Assembly (NCBI GenBank): GCA_014860665.1
Contig: JACZJI010000060.1
Location: 55,647-119,646 of the forward strand
Direction of reading: 5' to 3'
DNA length: 64,000 nt
Origin: Bacteroidales bacterium
Lineage (GTDB): Bacteria; Bacteroidota; Bacteroidia; Bacteroidales; F082
In this document: positions 1 to 9,079 of the stretch, piece by piece
How positions within the stretch are numbered: position 1 is the stretch's first letter
How the letters are laid out: each line of letters opens with the position of its first letter
Position numbers and translations under genes: made by a program
The notes under the pieces: model-generated
Told to the model about the DNA's origin: nothing
What the model saw: the letters and a program-made list of their open reading frames with translations, nothing else
Databases searched by the model: none

Positions 1-786
1 GGAGATAATCTAATGGTTTCTCCTTTTGTGGAAGACTTTGGAAAGATTAACAGGATGATAACGGTATTCAGAGAAGGAACGCCAAGACAAACGCTGTTGA
101 ATTCAAAGAAGCTTTCAGCATATATCCGCAAAAGAATATATCTTGACAAAAAAGCGGCTTGGATTGCTCAAAGTAAAGGAAGGACCAAGAATGGGAACGA
201 CAAAACCGATATCGGTGTTTTGAAAATGCTTACCCTTGACGGGAAAGAAAATTTGTTTGAAAAAATCGAGATGCTGAACATTACACCTGTTTCCATTTCA
301 TTCGAATGGGAACCCTGTGACACACTAAAAACCAAAGAGTTATTTATATCTACAAAGACAAAATACGTCAAAGACAAAAAGGAGGACCTGAACAGTATTA
401 TAGGAGGAATCCTTGGACAAAAAGGACACATTCATCTTTCCATCTGTAATCCTATAAATGAAAAAGTAAAAACCTGGGATCCCGAGTTGCCTAACAAAGA
501 TTTTTTTCAAAATCTGGCTGCTGTAATTGATGAAGAAATTTACGAGAACTACAAACTCTGGCCTTCCAATTTCCTGGCTTATGATTTATTAAATAAGAGT
601 CACGATTTCAGTGACCGTTATAATAAAGAAACCCAGGAAATACTGGACGAACATCTCCGGAAAACTTTTGAGGGAATCGAATATCAGGAAGATGAAAAAG
701 AATTGGTAGAGCAATTGTTTTTATCAATTTATGCCAACCCTGTGGTAAACAAACTAAAATATAATTTTCCCCCAGACAGACCTTAA
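1..786 (+). CDS. Acyltransferase, 5'-truncated by window edge (1-acyl-glycerol-3-phosphate acyltransferase family)
   Basis: The reading frame is open from base 1, so the N-terminus lies outside the window and the Met at 13 is internal. The visible part resembles the C-terminal two thirds of the large PlsC-like acyltransferases of Bacteroidota: a GDNL segment, the stretch KKLSAYIRKRI, then WIAQSKGRTKNGNDKT, which takes the place of the FPEGTRS block, and SFEWEPCD. Such enzymes move an acyl chain onto a glycerolipid at the inner membrane. The HxxxxD catalytic motif would lie upstream and cannot be seen. The stop is 17 bases from the convergent SDR gene. The family call is fairly secure; the exact substrate is not. 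Confidence 0.75.
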   Translation, partial: GDNLMVSPFVEDFGKINRMITVFREGTPRQTLLNSKKLSAYIRKRIYLDKKAAWIAQSKGRTKNGNDKTDIGVLKMLTLDGKENLFEKIEMLNITPVSISFEWEPCDTLKTKELFISTKTKYVKDKKEDLNSIIGGILGQKGHIHLSICNPINEKVKTWDPELPNKDFFQNLAAVIDEEIYENYKLWPSNFLAYDLLNKSHDFSDRYNKETQEILDEHLRKTFEGIEYQEDEKELVEQLFLSIYANPVVNKLKYNFPPDRP

Positions 787-803
787 TTTTTAGGGCAAAA
801 GCT

Positions 804-1685
804 TTACTTATTTTTGGATCGGATCATAGTTTCAAGCATATCCCATAATTCTTTTGGGATAGCTTCAAGCATATTGAATTCACCAGCGCCCTGAAGCCAC
901 TCTCCTCCATCAATAGTAATTACTTCTCCATTGACGTAAGCTGAATAATCAGACATCAGATAAGCAGCAAGGTTTGCCAATTCCTGATGGTCACCTACTC
1001 TTTTCAGGGGAACTTTCTTAGAAATATCAAATTTATCTTTTAAATCTCCGGGAAGTAATCTATCCCATGCCCCTTTTGTAGGAAACGGCCCCGGAGCGAT
1101 TGCATTCGTACGTATCCCGTATTTGGCCCATTCAACAGCCAGCGATCGTGTCATAGCAAGGACACCAGCTTTTGCTGTTGCTGACGGAACTACATAAGCA
1201 CTCCCCGTAAAAGCATAGGTCGTAACAATATTCAAAATCGTAGCTTTTTCCTGCTTGGTTTGAATCCAATGTTTTCCAAAAGCCAAAGTACAGTTCTTAC
1301 TCCCCTTTAAAACAATATCAATTATCGTGTCAAAAGCATGAGCTGAAAGCCGTTCAGTCGGGCTGATAAAATTACCTGCAGCATTGTTCACTAATCCATC
1401 CACCTTACCAAATGTCTTCAAAGTATCCTGCAGCATGGCTTCCACTTCATCATAATTTCTTACGTCACACTTTACAGGAAGAACAGTTCCACCAGTTTCG
1501 GTTTCCATCTCTGATGCTACAATTTTCAACTTGTCGATATTACGGGAGGAAATAACCACTTTCGCTCCAAGCTGCGAAAAATACTTTGACATCGCCAATC
1601 CCAAACCGGAACCGCCACCTGTAACAACAATCACATAGTCTTTTAACTCCTGCGACTTAAACATAGGCTCATTAAACTTGCTCAT
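804..1685 (-). CDS. SDR family oxidoreductase, 2,4-dienoyl-CoA reductase-like
   Basis: A 293-residue short-chain dehydrogenase with the nucleotide-binding glycine motif TGGGSGLG (22-29), the NNAAG motif (100-104) and a C-terminal IDGGEWL. The usual YxxxK is absent: the position four before Lys172 is Ser168 (SATAK). Tyr157 lies 11 residues before that Ser, which gives the Tyr-x10-Ser-x3-Lys layout of 2,4-dienoyl-CoA reductases, together with the typical NFISPTERLS segment after NNAAG. It probably reduces dienoyl-CoA intermediates with NADPH in the cytoplasm. It follows the purine nucleoside phosphorylase gene by 42 bases on the same strand with no promoter seen between them, so the two are likely cotranscribed. 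Confidence 0.8.
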   Translation of the reverse strand: MSKFNEPMFKSQELKDYVIVVTGGGSGLGLAMSKYFSQLGAKVVISSRNIDKLKIVASEMETETGGTVLPVKCDVRNYDEVEAMLQDTLKTFGKVDGLVNNAAGNFISPTERLSAHAFDTIIDIVLKGSKNCTLAFGKHWIQTKQEKATILNIVTTYAFTGSAYVVPSATAKAGVLAMTRSLAVEWAKYGIRTNAIAPGPFPTKGAWDRLLPGDLKDKFDISKKVPLKRVGDHQELANLAAYLMSDYSAYVNGEVITIDGGEWLQGAGEFNMLEAIPKELWDMLETMIRSKNK

Positions 1686-1727
1686 AACGTATTGTTTTAT
1701 GTTTTATAGATTAATTTTTCAGAAACA

Positions 1728-2540
1728 TCAAAGCGTCGCTACCAATTCTTTGAACAACAAAACCAAATCTCTCTCAGCTTTTCCGGCATTGGCAATAATC
1801 TCATTTATATCGGCTGGTTCAATATTGTCAGGATCACACAAGTCTGTAATTACTGAAACAGCAGCCACTTTTATTCCCATATGATGGGCAACAATCACTT
1901 CCGGAACAGTTGACATCCCAACAGCATCGGCTCCCATAACTTTTATGAATCTGTATTCTGCACGGGTTTCCAGGCTAGGGCCGATCCATGCAACATAAAC
2001 TCCCTTACTGACTTTTAACTTATTTTTCTTCGCAATTTTCTCCATGATTTCAATCAGCGCAGGATCATAAGGACGACTCATATCCAGAAAACGGGGTCCC
2101 ATTTCATCAAGATTTTTTCCTACTAAAGGATTACCAGGAAGCATATTAATATGGTCATCGATAATCATGAGTGAAGCTTTTTGCATATTCAGATTAATAG
2201 CACCGGCAGCATTAGAAACAAGAAGATATTTAATTCCCAGCAATTTCATTACTCTGACAGGAAAAGTAATTTCCTGCATATTATAACCTTCGTAGTAATG
2301 AAAACGGCCATTCATGATCAGGACCTTTTTACCACTCAACTCGCCATACATGAGTTTCCCCATGTGGGTTTCGACTGTCGAAACGGGGAAATAGGGAATG
2401 TCACCATAATCCAATGTAATATCAACTTTTACCTGACTGACCAAATTCCCCAAACCTGTTCCTAAAATAATACCAATCTCAGGTGCAATTATTCCATGAG
2501 TCTGAATATAAGAAGCTGCTTCTTTAATTTTATCAATCAT
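1728..2540 (-). CDS. Purine nucleoside phosphorylase, trimeric type, with Asp at the base-specificity position
   Basis: A 270-residue protein with the trimeric PNP signatures: GTGLG (27-31), NGRFHYYEGY (77-86), SNAAGAINL (109-117), and the stretch GPSLETRAEYR followed by GADAVGMSTVPEV. It should cleave purine nucleosides with phosphate to give base and (deoxy)ribose-1-phosphate in purine salvage. Glu191 matches the base-binding Glu of human PNP. The following ITN of 6-oxopurine enzymes reads ITD here, so Asp233 stands where Asn contacts O6/N7; this may widen specificity to adenosine (see findings). The start is supported by a TAACTTTG element about 20 bases upstream. The SDR gene follows on the same strand. 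Confidence 0.92.
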   Translation of the reverse strand: MIDKIKEAASYIQTHGIIAPEIGIILGTGLGNLVSQVKVDITLDYGDIPYFPVSTVETHMGKLMYGELSGKKVLIMNGRFHYYEGYNMQEITFPVRVMKLLGIKYLLVSNAAGAINLNMQKASLMIIDDHINMLPGNPLVGKNLDEMGPRFLDMSRPYDPALIEIMEKIAKKNKLKVSKGVYVAWIGPSLETRAEYRFIKVMGADAVGMSTVPEVIVAHHMGIKVAAVSVITDLCDPDNIEPADINEIIANAGKAERDLVLLFKELVATL

Positions 2541-2558
2541 GATTTTTTCAATTTACAA

Positions 2559-2566
2559 CAAAGTTA
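2559..2566 (-). promoter_or_regulatory. Promoter -7 element for the PNP-SDR pair
   Basis: On the minus strand this reads TAACTTTG, a perfect match to the Bacteroidota -7 consensus TAnnTTTG. The PNP start codon lies 18 bases downstream, giving a leader of about 12-15 bases. No clear -33 TTTG is seen. Confidence 0.6.
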
Positions 2567-2687
2567 ATTTTTTCCTTACATGCTAAGGATTTCCAATAAG
2601 GAAAAATCAGTCTGATCAGGGGAAAAAGCAATCACTTTCCGATTAAAAACGGAAACCAGTTTCATTTAGTAGGAAACCAAAAAGTGA

Positions 2688-3938
2688 TTAAAAAATAACA
2701 GGGTTTGGTTTTTCAACCTGCTGATTCATCATTGCATTTGTAAGCGGTACACGTAAGCCATCGCGATAAGCTGTAACGAAAGCTCCATTGACGCCTTTGC
2801 TGTTAAGCTTCCTGCTTTCACTCAGGGCCACCTGATAAGAGCTAAACTGGCCAACCGTATAACGATACAATCCATCCTGATGAAATACTTTTACAGGATA
2901 ATCAAATTTATATTTTGCCTGAAGTAACAGCGGATCGCGAAGCGGAACTCTTGAAGCCAAAATCTGAACCCGATACTGCAATCCTGCATCAGGTTGCTGC
3001 TGTTTGGTTTCCGGAGCAGGAGACTCTGGAGATGTAGCCGGCTGTACCGGGAGGGTCATCATATCTACCTCTGATTTTCCACCTGATTCAACCGGTGCGG
3101 GCTCAGGATTTACCATATAGTCAAAAATAGGAATGGGTCTTTTATTCATCTCGTCTTGTGACTTTCTGTTTCTGCGACTCTTCTTTCTCCCAAGCAGACT
3201 TTCATGCTTGCCCGGATGTATGTAATAGGTAACTCCAATATTTGTGAAAAACAACTGATCGTATTTTGCCCCGTCTTTCCACTCGTCCACATAATCGCTA
3301 AGAATTGTGGTGAGCGTTCCGTTTGCATGAACGGACCAATTATCATTAATTCTGTAATCAACTCCGGCTCCGAATGGAATAGCCAAAGCTTTATTTGCAA
3401 ATTTGGTAGTCCCGACTGTTGTTCCGCTATGAATTACAGCTCCTGATATGTTATCAGTCAAAGCTGTATTCCATGTACTGACTCCAAAACCAAGAGTTCC
3501 GTAAATGGAAATTTTCCGGTCACTGTTATAGCTTCCAAAAAGATTGCTGAAATTCGCATAAGCAAAAGCCGTCAGGTCATCATAATTTCCTCCCAACGTG
3601 TAATCTACTATCGTTCCATCTGACTTTCTGTCTTTTATACTGTTTATTCCCGTAGAATAAAGGCTTAATCCAGCCCCAAATACAGGGCTAAACATTTTCT
3701 TGACAGAAATCTGAATTCCTAGTCTTGATTCACCTTTCCATTTTTGAAAATAGCTGTGATTACTGGCATCTCCAAAGAACTGCGTAGCTCCAAGGTTGAA
3801 ATTTAAGTCCCATTTATCTGTGGAATTATCCTGAGAAGGAATGCTAAGAGTCTGAGAAAATACTTCGGAAGATGCTGTAATCAGCACGAAAAGAATTAAG
3901 AAACGAGACACAGAATTTGCTATATTGGAAAATCGCAT
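2688..3938 (-). CDS. Outer-membrane beta-barrel protein with C-terminal SPOR domain
   Basis: The 416-residue protein starts MRFSNIANS and has a signal peptide ending near EVFSQ. A region of alternating amphipathic strands (about 30-240) looks like an OmpA-type N-terminal barrel. It is followed by a basic patch (GRKKSRRNRK), a Pro/Glu/Gln-rich linker, and a SPOR domain at about 319-393 (QYRVQILAS ... YRYTVGQF ... AFVTAYRDG). SPOR domains bind glycan strands stripped of side peptides, so this looks like an outer-membrane protein that grips peptidoglycan. The ATG at 3938 is chosen because it follows the upstream TPR gene's stop by one base and has an AAGAGAT-like site; an in-frame ATG at 4007 would overlap that gene by 68 bases. 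Confidence 0.75.
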   Translation of the reverse strand: MRFSNIANSVSRFLILFVLITASSEVFSQTLSIPSQDNSTDKWDLNFNLGATQFFGDASNHSYFQKWKGESRLGIQISVKKMFSPVFGAGLSLYSTGINSIKDRKSDGTIVDYTLGGNYDDLTAFAYANFSNLFGSYNSDRKISIYGTLGFGVSTWNTALTDNISGAVIHSGTTVGTTKFANKALAIPFGAGVDYRINDNWSVHANGTLTTILSDYVDEWKDGAKYDQLFFTNIGVTYYIHPGKHESLLGRKKSRRNRKSQDEMNKRPIPIFDYMVNPEPAPVESGGKSEVDMMTLPVQPATSPESPAPETKQQQPDAGLQYRVQILASRVPLRDPLLLQAKYKFDYPVKVFHQDGLYRYTVGQFSSYQVALSESRKLNSKGVNGAFVTAYRDGLRVPLTNAMMNQQVEKPNPVIF

Positions 3939-3939
3939 A

Positions 3940-5208
3940 CTATCTCTTTTTCTTCTCTTTGGAATTATCATGGCAATATTCCTGAATGTATTCATACGCC
4001 GTACCAAAACCTAGTTCAAGAGCCTTATTCCAATCACTGCAAGCGCCACTCATATCATTCAGATAGTATTTTGTGACACCTCTGTTGAAATAATTTCGCA
4101 CCCAGTTTGAATAATTCATAACATCGGTAGGTCTTAACTGCAAAGCACGATCATACGAACCAATAGCATCCTCATAACGATGTAATTTAGTCTGCGCATT
4201 CCCCAAATAAGAGAACAACATAAAATCCTGAGTATTTGGCTTTATTTTCAGCGCTTCGTTGAAATACTGAATAGCCTTTATATAATCTCCAATCTGGTAT
4301 TTCAGAATTCCCCAATTGAAATAATTGTGATAAGGATCTTCCTGCAGTCCTGTTTCGCTACCAGAAACCGGAATAAAGTATTGTTTGGCTCCGTCAATAA
4401 AGTTCTTGAATGTGTAAAATTTAACCTCGTAAAAAGAGCGTTCAAACAGTTTATCCCAATCATTGGGAGAAGTATACATAGAAACCAGAAAATTACTATC
4501 AAAGGTCTTAATAAGACGAAATCTGCAAACTTCCTCCCCATTATTTCTTATCGGATAAACGGCAATAACAAGATTCCATCCGTTTACCTTTTCCCCAAGA
4601 TTAACCTGCAGAACATTTCCAACCAGAATACTTTCCCAGTTTTTGTGATCATAGTTTGTGATGGTACCTCTTGCAAATACGTTTAAATTTATCGCATAGC
4701 TTTGGTTAAACTTGACGTTATCCGGAAGAATTTTCGAAAGGAGCTGACTATTAAAAACATAATAATCAAGAGAATTATAACCTTCCCAGTCCTCTTTCAA
4801 CAAAGGGAATTCATATTTCCCGTCACGGTATTTTTTAATCAGCACTGTATATTGCGTATTGCCGATCATCAGCTTCCGCATTTCGAGGTTTATAAAATTA
4901 TCCTGACCCAGAGCCCGGTCGCCATAAGTGTCTTTATTAGATTTTTGATCAGAATAAGGAACTTCATTTTTCATTGAATACCAGGCACCGTTATTCTGTA
5001 CTGCCCAGCCCGTAGCCCTATCAATAGCGGATTCTACACCACTAAGCGATGAATAACGCACCAGATCCTGCTCGCTTAATGCTTGCTTATCCTTTTTCCG
5101 GTCTTTTCTGTGTTTTTGTGAATAGGATAACAAAGGCAATAAAGCCAAAACAATCAAAACGAAACTACGAAAAAATATAACTTTTGATTTTGGCATATTT
5201 TGACTCAT
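3940..5208 (-). CDS. Exported TPR-repeat protein of unknown function
   Basis: A 422-residue protein with an N-terminal hydrophobic segment (FVLIVLALLPLLSYSQ), a highly basic stretch (KHRKDRKKDK), a middle domain I do not recognise (about 50-285), and two or three TPR units at about 290-410 (for example YFNWGILKYQIGDYIKAIQYFNEALKI and LGNAQTKLHRYEDAIGSYDRALQL). It is likely periplasmic and involved in protein contacts. It is directly upstream of the barrel-SPOR gene with a one-base gap, so the two are almost certainly made together and may form an envelope complex. A start at the Met four codons later is also possible. The closing KEKKKR is strongly basic. Confidence 0.65.
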   Translation of the reverse strand: MSQNMPKSKVIFFRSFVLIVLALLPLLSYSQKHRKDRKKDKQALSEQDLVRYSSLSGVESAIDRATGWAVQNNGAWYSMKNEVPYSDQKSNKDTYGDRALGQDNFINLEMRKLMIGNTQYTVLIKKYRDGKYEFPLLKEDWEGYNSLDYYVFNSQLLSKILPDNVKFNQSYAINLNVFARGTITNYDHKNWESILVGNVLQVNLGEKVNGWNLVIAVYPIRNNGEEVCRFRLIKTFDSNFLVSMYTSPNDWDKLFERSFYEVKFYTFKNFIDGAKQYFIPVSGSETGLQEDPYHNYFNWGILKYQIGDYIKAIQYFNEALKIKPNTQDFMLFSYLGNAQTKLHRYEDAIGSYDRALQLRPTDVMNYSNWVRNYFNRGVTKYYLNDMSGACSDWNKALELGFGTAYEYIQEYCHDNSKEKKKR

Positions 5209-5376
5209 TAAAACACTAAAACCCTGAATTTGTAAATTTAATAAAATTAATTCCCTCGGAAAAATCTCAAAATCTAAAATATTAAATATTTATCAACAGC
5301 CTATAGGTAGTTATATTTATTTTTAATCAATTATTTAAACCAAAAAAGTTAAAAAGTTAGCATTGGCTGATTTCTT

Positions 5377-8004
5377 TTAAGAACCTGACACTATCTCACT
5401 TTCAGCAGCTTTTAAAGCCTCATTGATCCCTGACGGATCTTTTCCCCCAGCCATAGCAAAATGGGGCTGTCCGCCACCGCCACCCTTAATGAACGGGCTT
5501 ATCTTTCTAATAATATTTCCGGCATTGAATTTCCCTGTTGAAGTCAGCTCATCAGATAAACCTACAACAAGATTAGCTTTCCCATCTTCTTCCATTGCAA
5601 GAACAACAATCATGTGATCTTCCATGGCACGTAACTGATGGACAAGGTTTTTAGCCTGATTTGGATCTATTGCAATTTTCCGCACTACATAGGTAAAATC
5701 ACCTATTTTTTTTGCAGTCTTCATCAATTCTCCTGCAAGCTGATGAGTTTTTTCCTTCTGGAACTGTTCTATTTCTTTGGAAAGAGAAGAGTTATCCTGA
5801 ATCAAATTTTTCACGGCGGTCAAAGGATTCACAGCTCCTTTGAACTGGCCCTGAATTTCAGTCATCAAATCAAGATGTTCAAAAATATAAGTTTCAGCTG
5901 CATCAGCAGTATAAGCTTCAATTCGCCTTACTCCTGCAGCAATACCACTTTCCGAAATAACCTTAAAGAATCCAATCTGGCCTGTAGCTGGGACGTGTGT
6001 GCCACCACAAAGCTCCACAGAATAACCAGGGTCGAAAGTGATAACTCGTACCTGCTCTCCATACTTTTCGCCAAATAAAGCCATAGCTCCCATTTTTTTT
6101 GCTTCTTCAATGGGAACATTCTCCTTAATCTGGCAGCTTATATTTTCACGAATTTTTGCATTTACCTTTTTTTCAACTTCTCTAATTTCTTCATCTGTCA
6201 TTTTAGCAAAATGAGAAAAGTCGAAACGTAACCGTTCCGAATCCACCATGGAACCTTTCTGCTCAACATGTGTTCCCAGCACTTGTCTTAAAGCTGCATG
6301 CATCAAGTGTGTAGCACTATGATTGTTTGCGGTGAGTCTTCTTTTCTCCATATCCACTTTAGCGAGTAAGGTTGCAGTGGGATTTTTAGGCTCTTCAGCA
6401 ACGATATGAATAGGAAGATTATTTTCTTTACGGGTATCCACAACATGAAGCACCTGCCCTGCTATTTCCAGTACGCCGGAGTCACCAACCTGTCCACCCG
6501 ATTCAGCATAAAACGGAGTACGGTCAAGGACAACTTCATACATCGTATTTTTCTTTTGAGTAACCTGGCGATATTTCACAATTTGAGCCTCACATTCAAG
6601 CCTATTATACCCCAAAAATTTCGTTGCCGGTGCATTGGGTATTAACTCAATCCAATCATCCGTGGTTTTTTCAGCAGCTTTACGCGAACGGCTTTTTTGT
6701 GCTTCCAAACCCTTCTGGAAATCTTCCATATTTACATCAAGACCTATTTCCCTTGCCATGAGCCGTGTCAAATCTATCGGGAAACCAAAAGTGTCGAATA
6801 GTTCAAAAGCAAAATCACCATCAATTACCTTACTATCCGGATTCATATTGATGTATTGATCAAATCTTTTAACACCCTGAGAAAGTGTCCTTAGGAACGT
6901 AGATTCCTCCTCTTTGATTACCATTTCCACCAAATTCTGCTGACTTTCAATTTCCGGGAAAACATCTTTCAGTTGCTCAACCAAAACGGGCAGGATTTTA
7001 TAAATAAACGGCTCCTGGAAATCTAAGAAAGTAAACCCATAGCGAACGGCCCGACGTAAAATTCTGCGGATAACATAGCCAGCACCTGTATTTGATGGCA
7101 ACTGTCCGTCAGCAATTGCAAAAGCAACCGCTCTTAAATGGTCAGAAATAACCCGCATAGCAATGTCTTTCTTTTCATCCTGACCATAAGTTACTCCTGC
7201 CATCTTGGCAATGAAGTTGATTAATGGTTTAAAAACATCGGTATCATAATTGGATTTTACACCTTGCAAAACCATAGCCAGCCTTTCAAATCCCATTCCG
7301 GTGTCAATATGCTTCTGAGGCAAGACAGATAGTTTTCCGTTTGCCTGACGGTTAAATTCAATGAATACCAGGTTCCAGATTTCAATTACCAGAGGGTGAT
7401 CCCTGTTTACAAGCTCATGTCCCGGGATTTTGGTTTTTTCTTCTTCAGATCTCAAATCGATATGGATTTCTGAACAAGGGCCACAGGGACCGGTTTCGCC
7501 CATCTCCCAAAAGTTATCCTTTTTTGAACCAAGCAAAATATGATCTTCGCGAATGTATTTTTTCCAGGATTCCTTAGCTTCAGCATCCATGGACAATCCA
7601 TCCTGCTCATCGCCACTGAAAACTGTCACATAGAGATTTTTCTTATCGATTTTAAAGACTTCGGTGAGCAATTCCCATGCCCAGGCAATAGCCTCTTCCT
7701 TGAAATAGTCGCCAAAAGACCAATTCCCCAACATTTCAAATAAAGTGTGATGATAAGTATCGTGTCCCACCTCTTCCAGATCATTATGTTTTCCCGAAAC
7801 CCGCAAACATTTTTGTGTATCAGCCACCCGGGGAAATTTTACGGGTGCATTACCTAGAAAAACATCTTTAAACTGATTCATCCCAGCATTAATGAACATC
7901 AGTGTAGGATCGTCTTTAACAACAATGGGCGATCCCTGAACAATCTGGTGATTTTTTGATTTAAAAAACTCTAAAAAGCTCCTTCTAATTTCTGAAGACT
8001 TCAT
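5377..8004 (-). CDS. alaS: Alanyl-tRNA synthetase
   Basis: A 875-residue class II aminoacyl-tRNA synthetase that charges tRNA-Ala. The N-terminal catalytic core opens MKSSEIRRSFLEFFKSKNH, with PTLMFINAGMNQFKD (motif 1 region) and FERLAMVLQG. The editing domain carries the zinc-site motif HSATHLMHAAL and the second part CGGTHVPATG. The C-terminal oligomerisation domain ends with the Gly-rich GGGGGQPHFAMAGG. The length is that of the full bacterial enzyme. The ATG at 8004 is chosen; a TTG two codons upstream is less likely. A near-consensus TTAATTTG element lies at 8020-8027. The gene is divergent from the M23 peptidase gene. Confidence 0.97.
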   Translation of the reverse strand: MKSSEIRRSFLEFFKSKNHQIVQGSPIVVKDDPTLMFINAGMNQFKDVFLGNAPVKFPRVADTQKCLRVSGKHNDLEEVGHDTYHHTLFEMLGNWSFGDYFKEEAIAWAWELLTEVFKIDKKNLYVTVFSGDEQDGLSMDAEAKESWKKYIREDHILLGSKKDNFWEMGETGPCGPCSEIHIDLRSEEEKTKIPGHELVNRDHPLVIEIWNLVFIEFNRQANGKLSVLPQKHIDTGMGFERLAMVLQGVKSNYDTDVFKPLINFIAKMAGVTYGQDEKKDIAMRVISDHLRAVAFAIADGQLPSNTGAGYVIRRILRRAVRYGFTFLDFQEPFIYKILPVLVEQLKDVFPEIESQQNLVEMVIKEEESTFLRTLSQGVKRFDQYINMNPDSKVIDGDFAFELFDTFGFPIDLTRLMAREIGLDVNMEDFQKGLEAQKSRSRKAAEKTTDDWIELIPNAPATKFLGYNRLECEAQIVKYRQVTQKKNTMYEVVLDRTPFYAESGGQVGDSGVLEIAGQVLHVVDTRKENNLPIHIVAEEPKNPTATLLAKVDMEKRRLTANNHSATHLMHAALRQVLGTHVEQKGSMVDSERLRFDFSHFAKMTDEEIREVEKKVNAKIRENISCQIKENVPIEEAKKMGAMALFGEKYGEQVRVITFDPGYSVELCGGTHVPATGQIGFFKVISESGIAAGVRRIEAYTADAAETYIFEHLDLMTEIQGQFKGAVNPLTAVKNLIQDNSSLSKEIEQFQKEKTHQLAGELMKTAKKIGDFTYVVRKIAIDPNQAKNLVHQLRAMEDHMIVVLAMEEDGKANLVVGLSDELTSTGKFNAGNIIRKISPFIKGGGGGQPHFAMAGGKDPSGINEALKAAESEIVSGS

Positions 8005-8050
8005 TATCAACTTGTTAACAAATTAATGTTTATTTTTATGACTAATTAAG

Positions 8051-8081
8051 TTTGCAAATCTACGTCAAATTCTTAGTTTTG
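8051..8081 (+). promoter_or_regulatory. Bacteroidota promoter for the M23 peptidase-merR pair
   Basis: TTTG at 8051-8054 is followed after 19 bases by TAGTTTTG at 8074-8081. This is the full -33/-7 arrangement of the Bacteroidota housekeeping promoter with standard spacing. The start codon lies 17 bases downstream. Confidence 0.7.
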
Positions 8082-8098
8082 CAGCACAAAGTGTTTTT

Positions 8099-9070
8099 AT
8101 GGCCAAAACAAAATATTTCTTTAACGATAAGACTCTATCTTACGAAGAGCATAAGCTCACTCCCGGTCAGAAGTTATTCAAGTTTTTGATGTTTCTGGTT
8201 TCAGCCTTGGCCTTGACAGTAATATTTGTTTTTTTGGTATTTACTTTCTTTGATTCTCCCAAAGAGCTCATGCTTAAGCGCGATCTTTCAGAATATCAGC
8301 TTGAGTACAAAATCATGAACGACCGGCTTAGCAACATGCAAAAAGTCATGAAAGAGCTGGCTAATCGTGATGACAATATATATCGTGTAATTTTTGAGGC
8401 AGAACCTATTCCTTTGTCCGTTAGGGAAGCAGGTATCGGTGGTGTTGACAGATATGCCAACCTGGAGGGGTACAGCGAATCGAAACTATTGGTTGAGACC
8501 GCAAAAAAAATGGACAAGCTTACAAGTGAAATGTACGTTCAGTCAAAATCTTTTGATCAGGTGTTTGCAATGGCCAAAAACAAGGCTAAAATGCTGGCCA
8601 GCATACCTGCCATTCAACCAATCAGAAACATCCAACTTGATAGAATTTCTTCTTATTTCGGATACAGAATTGACCCTTTTTATAAAGTAAAGAAGTTTCA
8701 TGAAGGAATCGATTTCGCAGCACCTGTTGGAACTCCTGTTCACGTCACCGGTAATGGAGTAGTAATCCTTGCAGGAAGATCACTTGGTGGGTATGGGAAC
8801 GAAGTAATGGTTGATCACGGTTTTGGTTATGTTACACGTTATGCTCACCTGAGTGTCATTAAAGTTAAAAAAGGACAATTGGTACAAAGGGGACAAGTTA
8901 TTGGTCTGGTAGGAGATACCGGAAAATCAACTGGTCCTCACCTTCATTATGAAGTCCGCAAAGACGGGGAGCCCATCAATCCGATTAACTTTTTCTTTAA
9001 TGACCTTACACCTCTTGAATATTCGAAGATGATCGAGCTCTCGAAGATTCCGACTCAATCCATGGATTAA
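8099..9070 (+). CDS. M23-family peptidase, membrane-anchored (peptidoglycan endopeptidase)
   Basis: A 323-residue protein with a short cytoplasmic N-terminus, one transmembrane segment (about 28-52), a helical and probably coiled-coil stretch (about 55-165), and a LytM/M23 domain (about 183-300). The zinc-site residues are visible: His201 and Asp205 in HEGIDF, and His281/His283 in GPHLHYEV. With the site intact it is probably an active DD-endopeptidase that cuts peptide cross-links, acting from the periplasmic face of the inner membrane. A merR-type gene follows after 9 bases, which suggests a two-gene operon. Confidence 0.88.
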   Translation: MAKTKYFFNDKTLSYEEHKLTPGQKLFKFLMFLVSALALTVIFVFLVFTFFDSPKELMLKRDLSEYQLEYKIMNDRLSNMQKVMKELANRDDNIYRVIFEAEPIPLSVREAGIGGVDRYANLEGYSESKLLVETAKKMDKLTSEMYVQSKSFDQVFAMAKNKAKMLASIPAIQPIRNIQLDRISSYFGYRIDPFYKVKKFHEGIDFAAPVGTPVHVTGNGVVILAGRSLGGYGNEVMVDHGFGYVTRYAHLSVIKVKKGQLVQRGQVIGLVGDTGKSTGPHLHYEVRKDGEPINPINFFFNDLTPLEYSKMIELSKIPTQSMD

Positions 9071-9079
9071 GTTTGTGTC

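Noticed and set aside
2636..2655. TTTCCG/CGGAAA hairpin after the barrel-SPOR gene as terminator
   Set aside because: Only six pairs and no T run on the minus strand.
3939..4007. Longer form of the barrel-SPOR protein from the ATG at 4007
   Set aside because: It would overlap the TPR gene by 68 bases and place a basic stretch before the signal peptide; the ATG at 3938 has a proper site and spacing.
7540..7743. Plus-strand open frames inside alaS
   Set aside because: Antisense shadows of a strongly conserved gene with no ribosome site or family resemblance.
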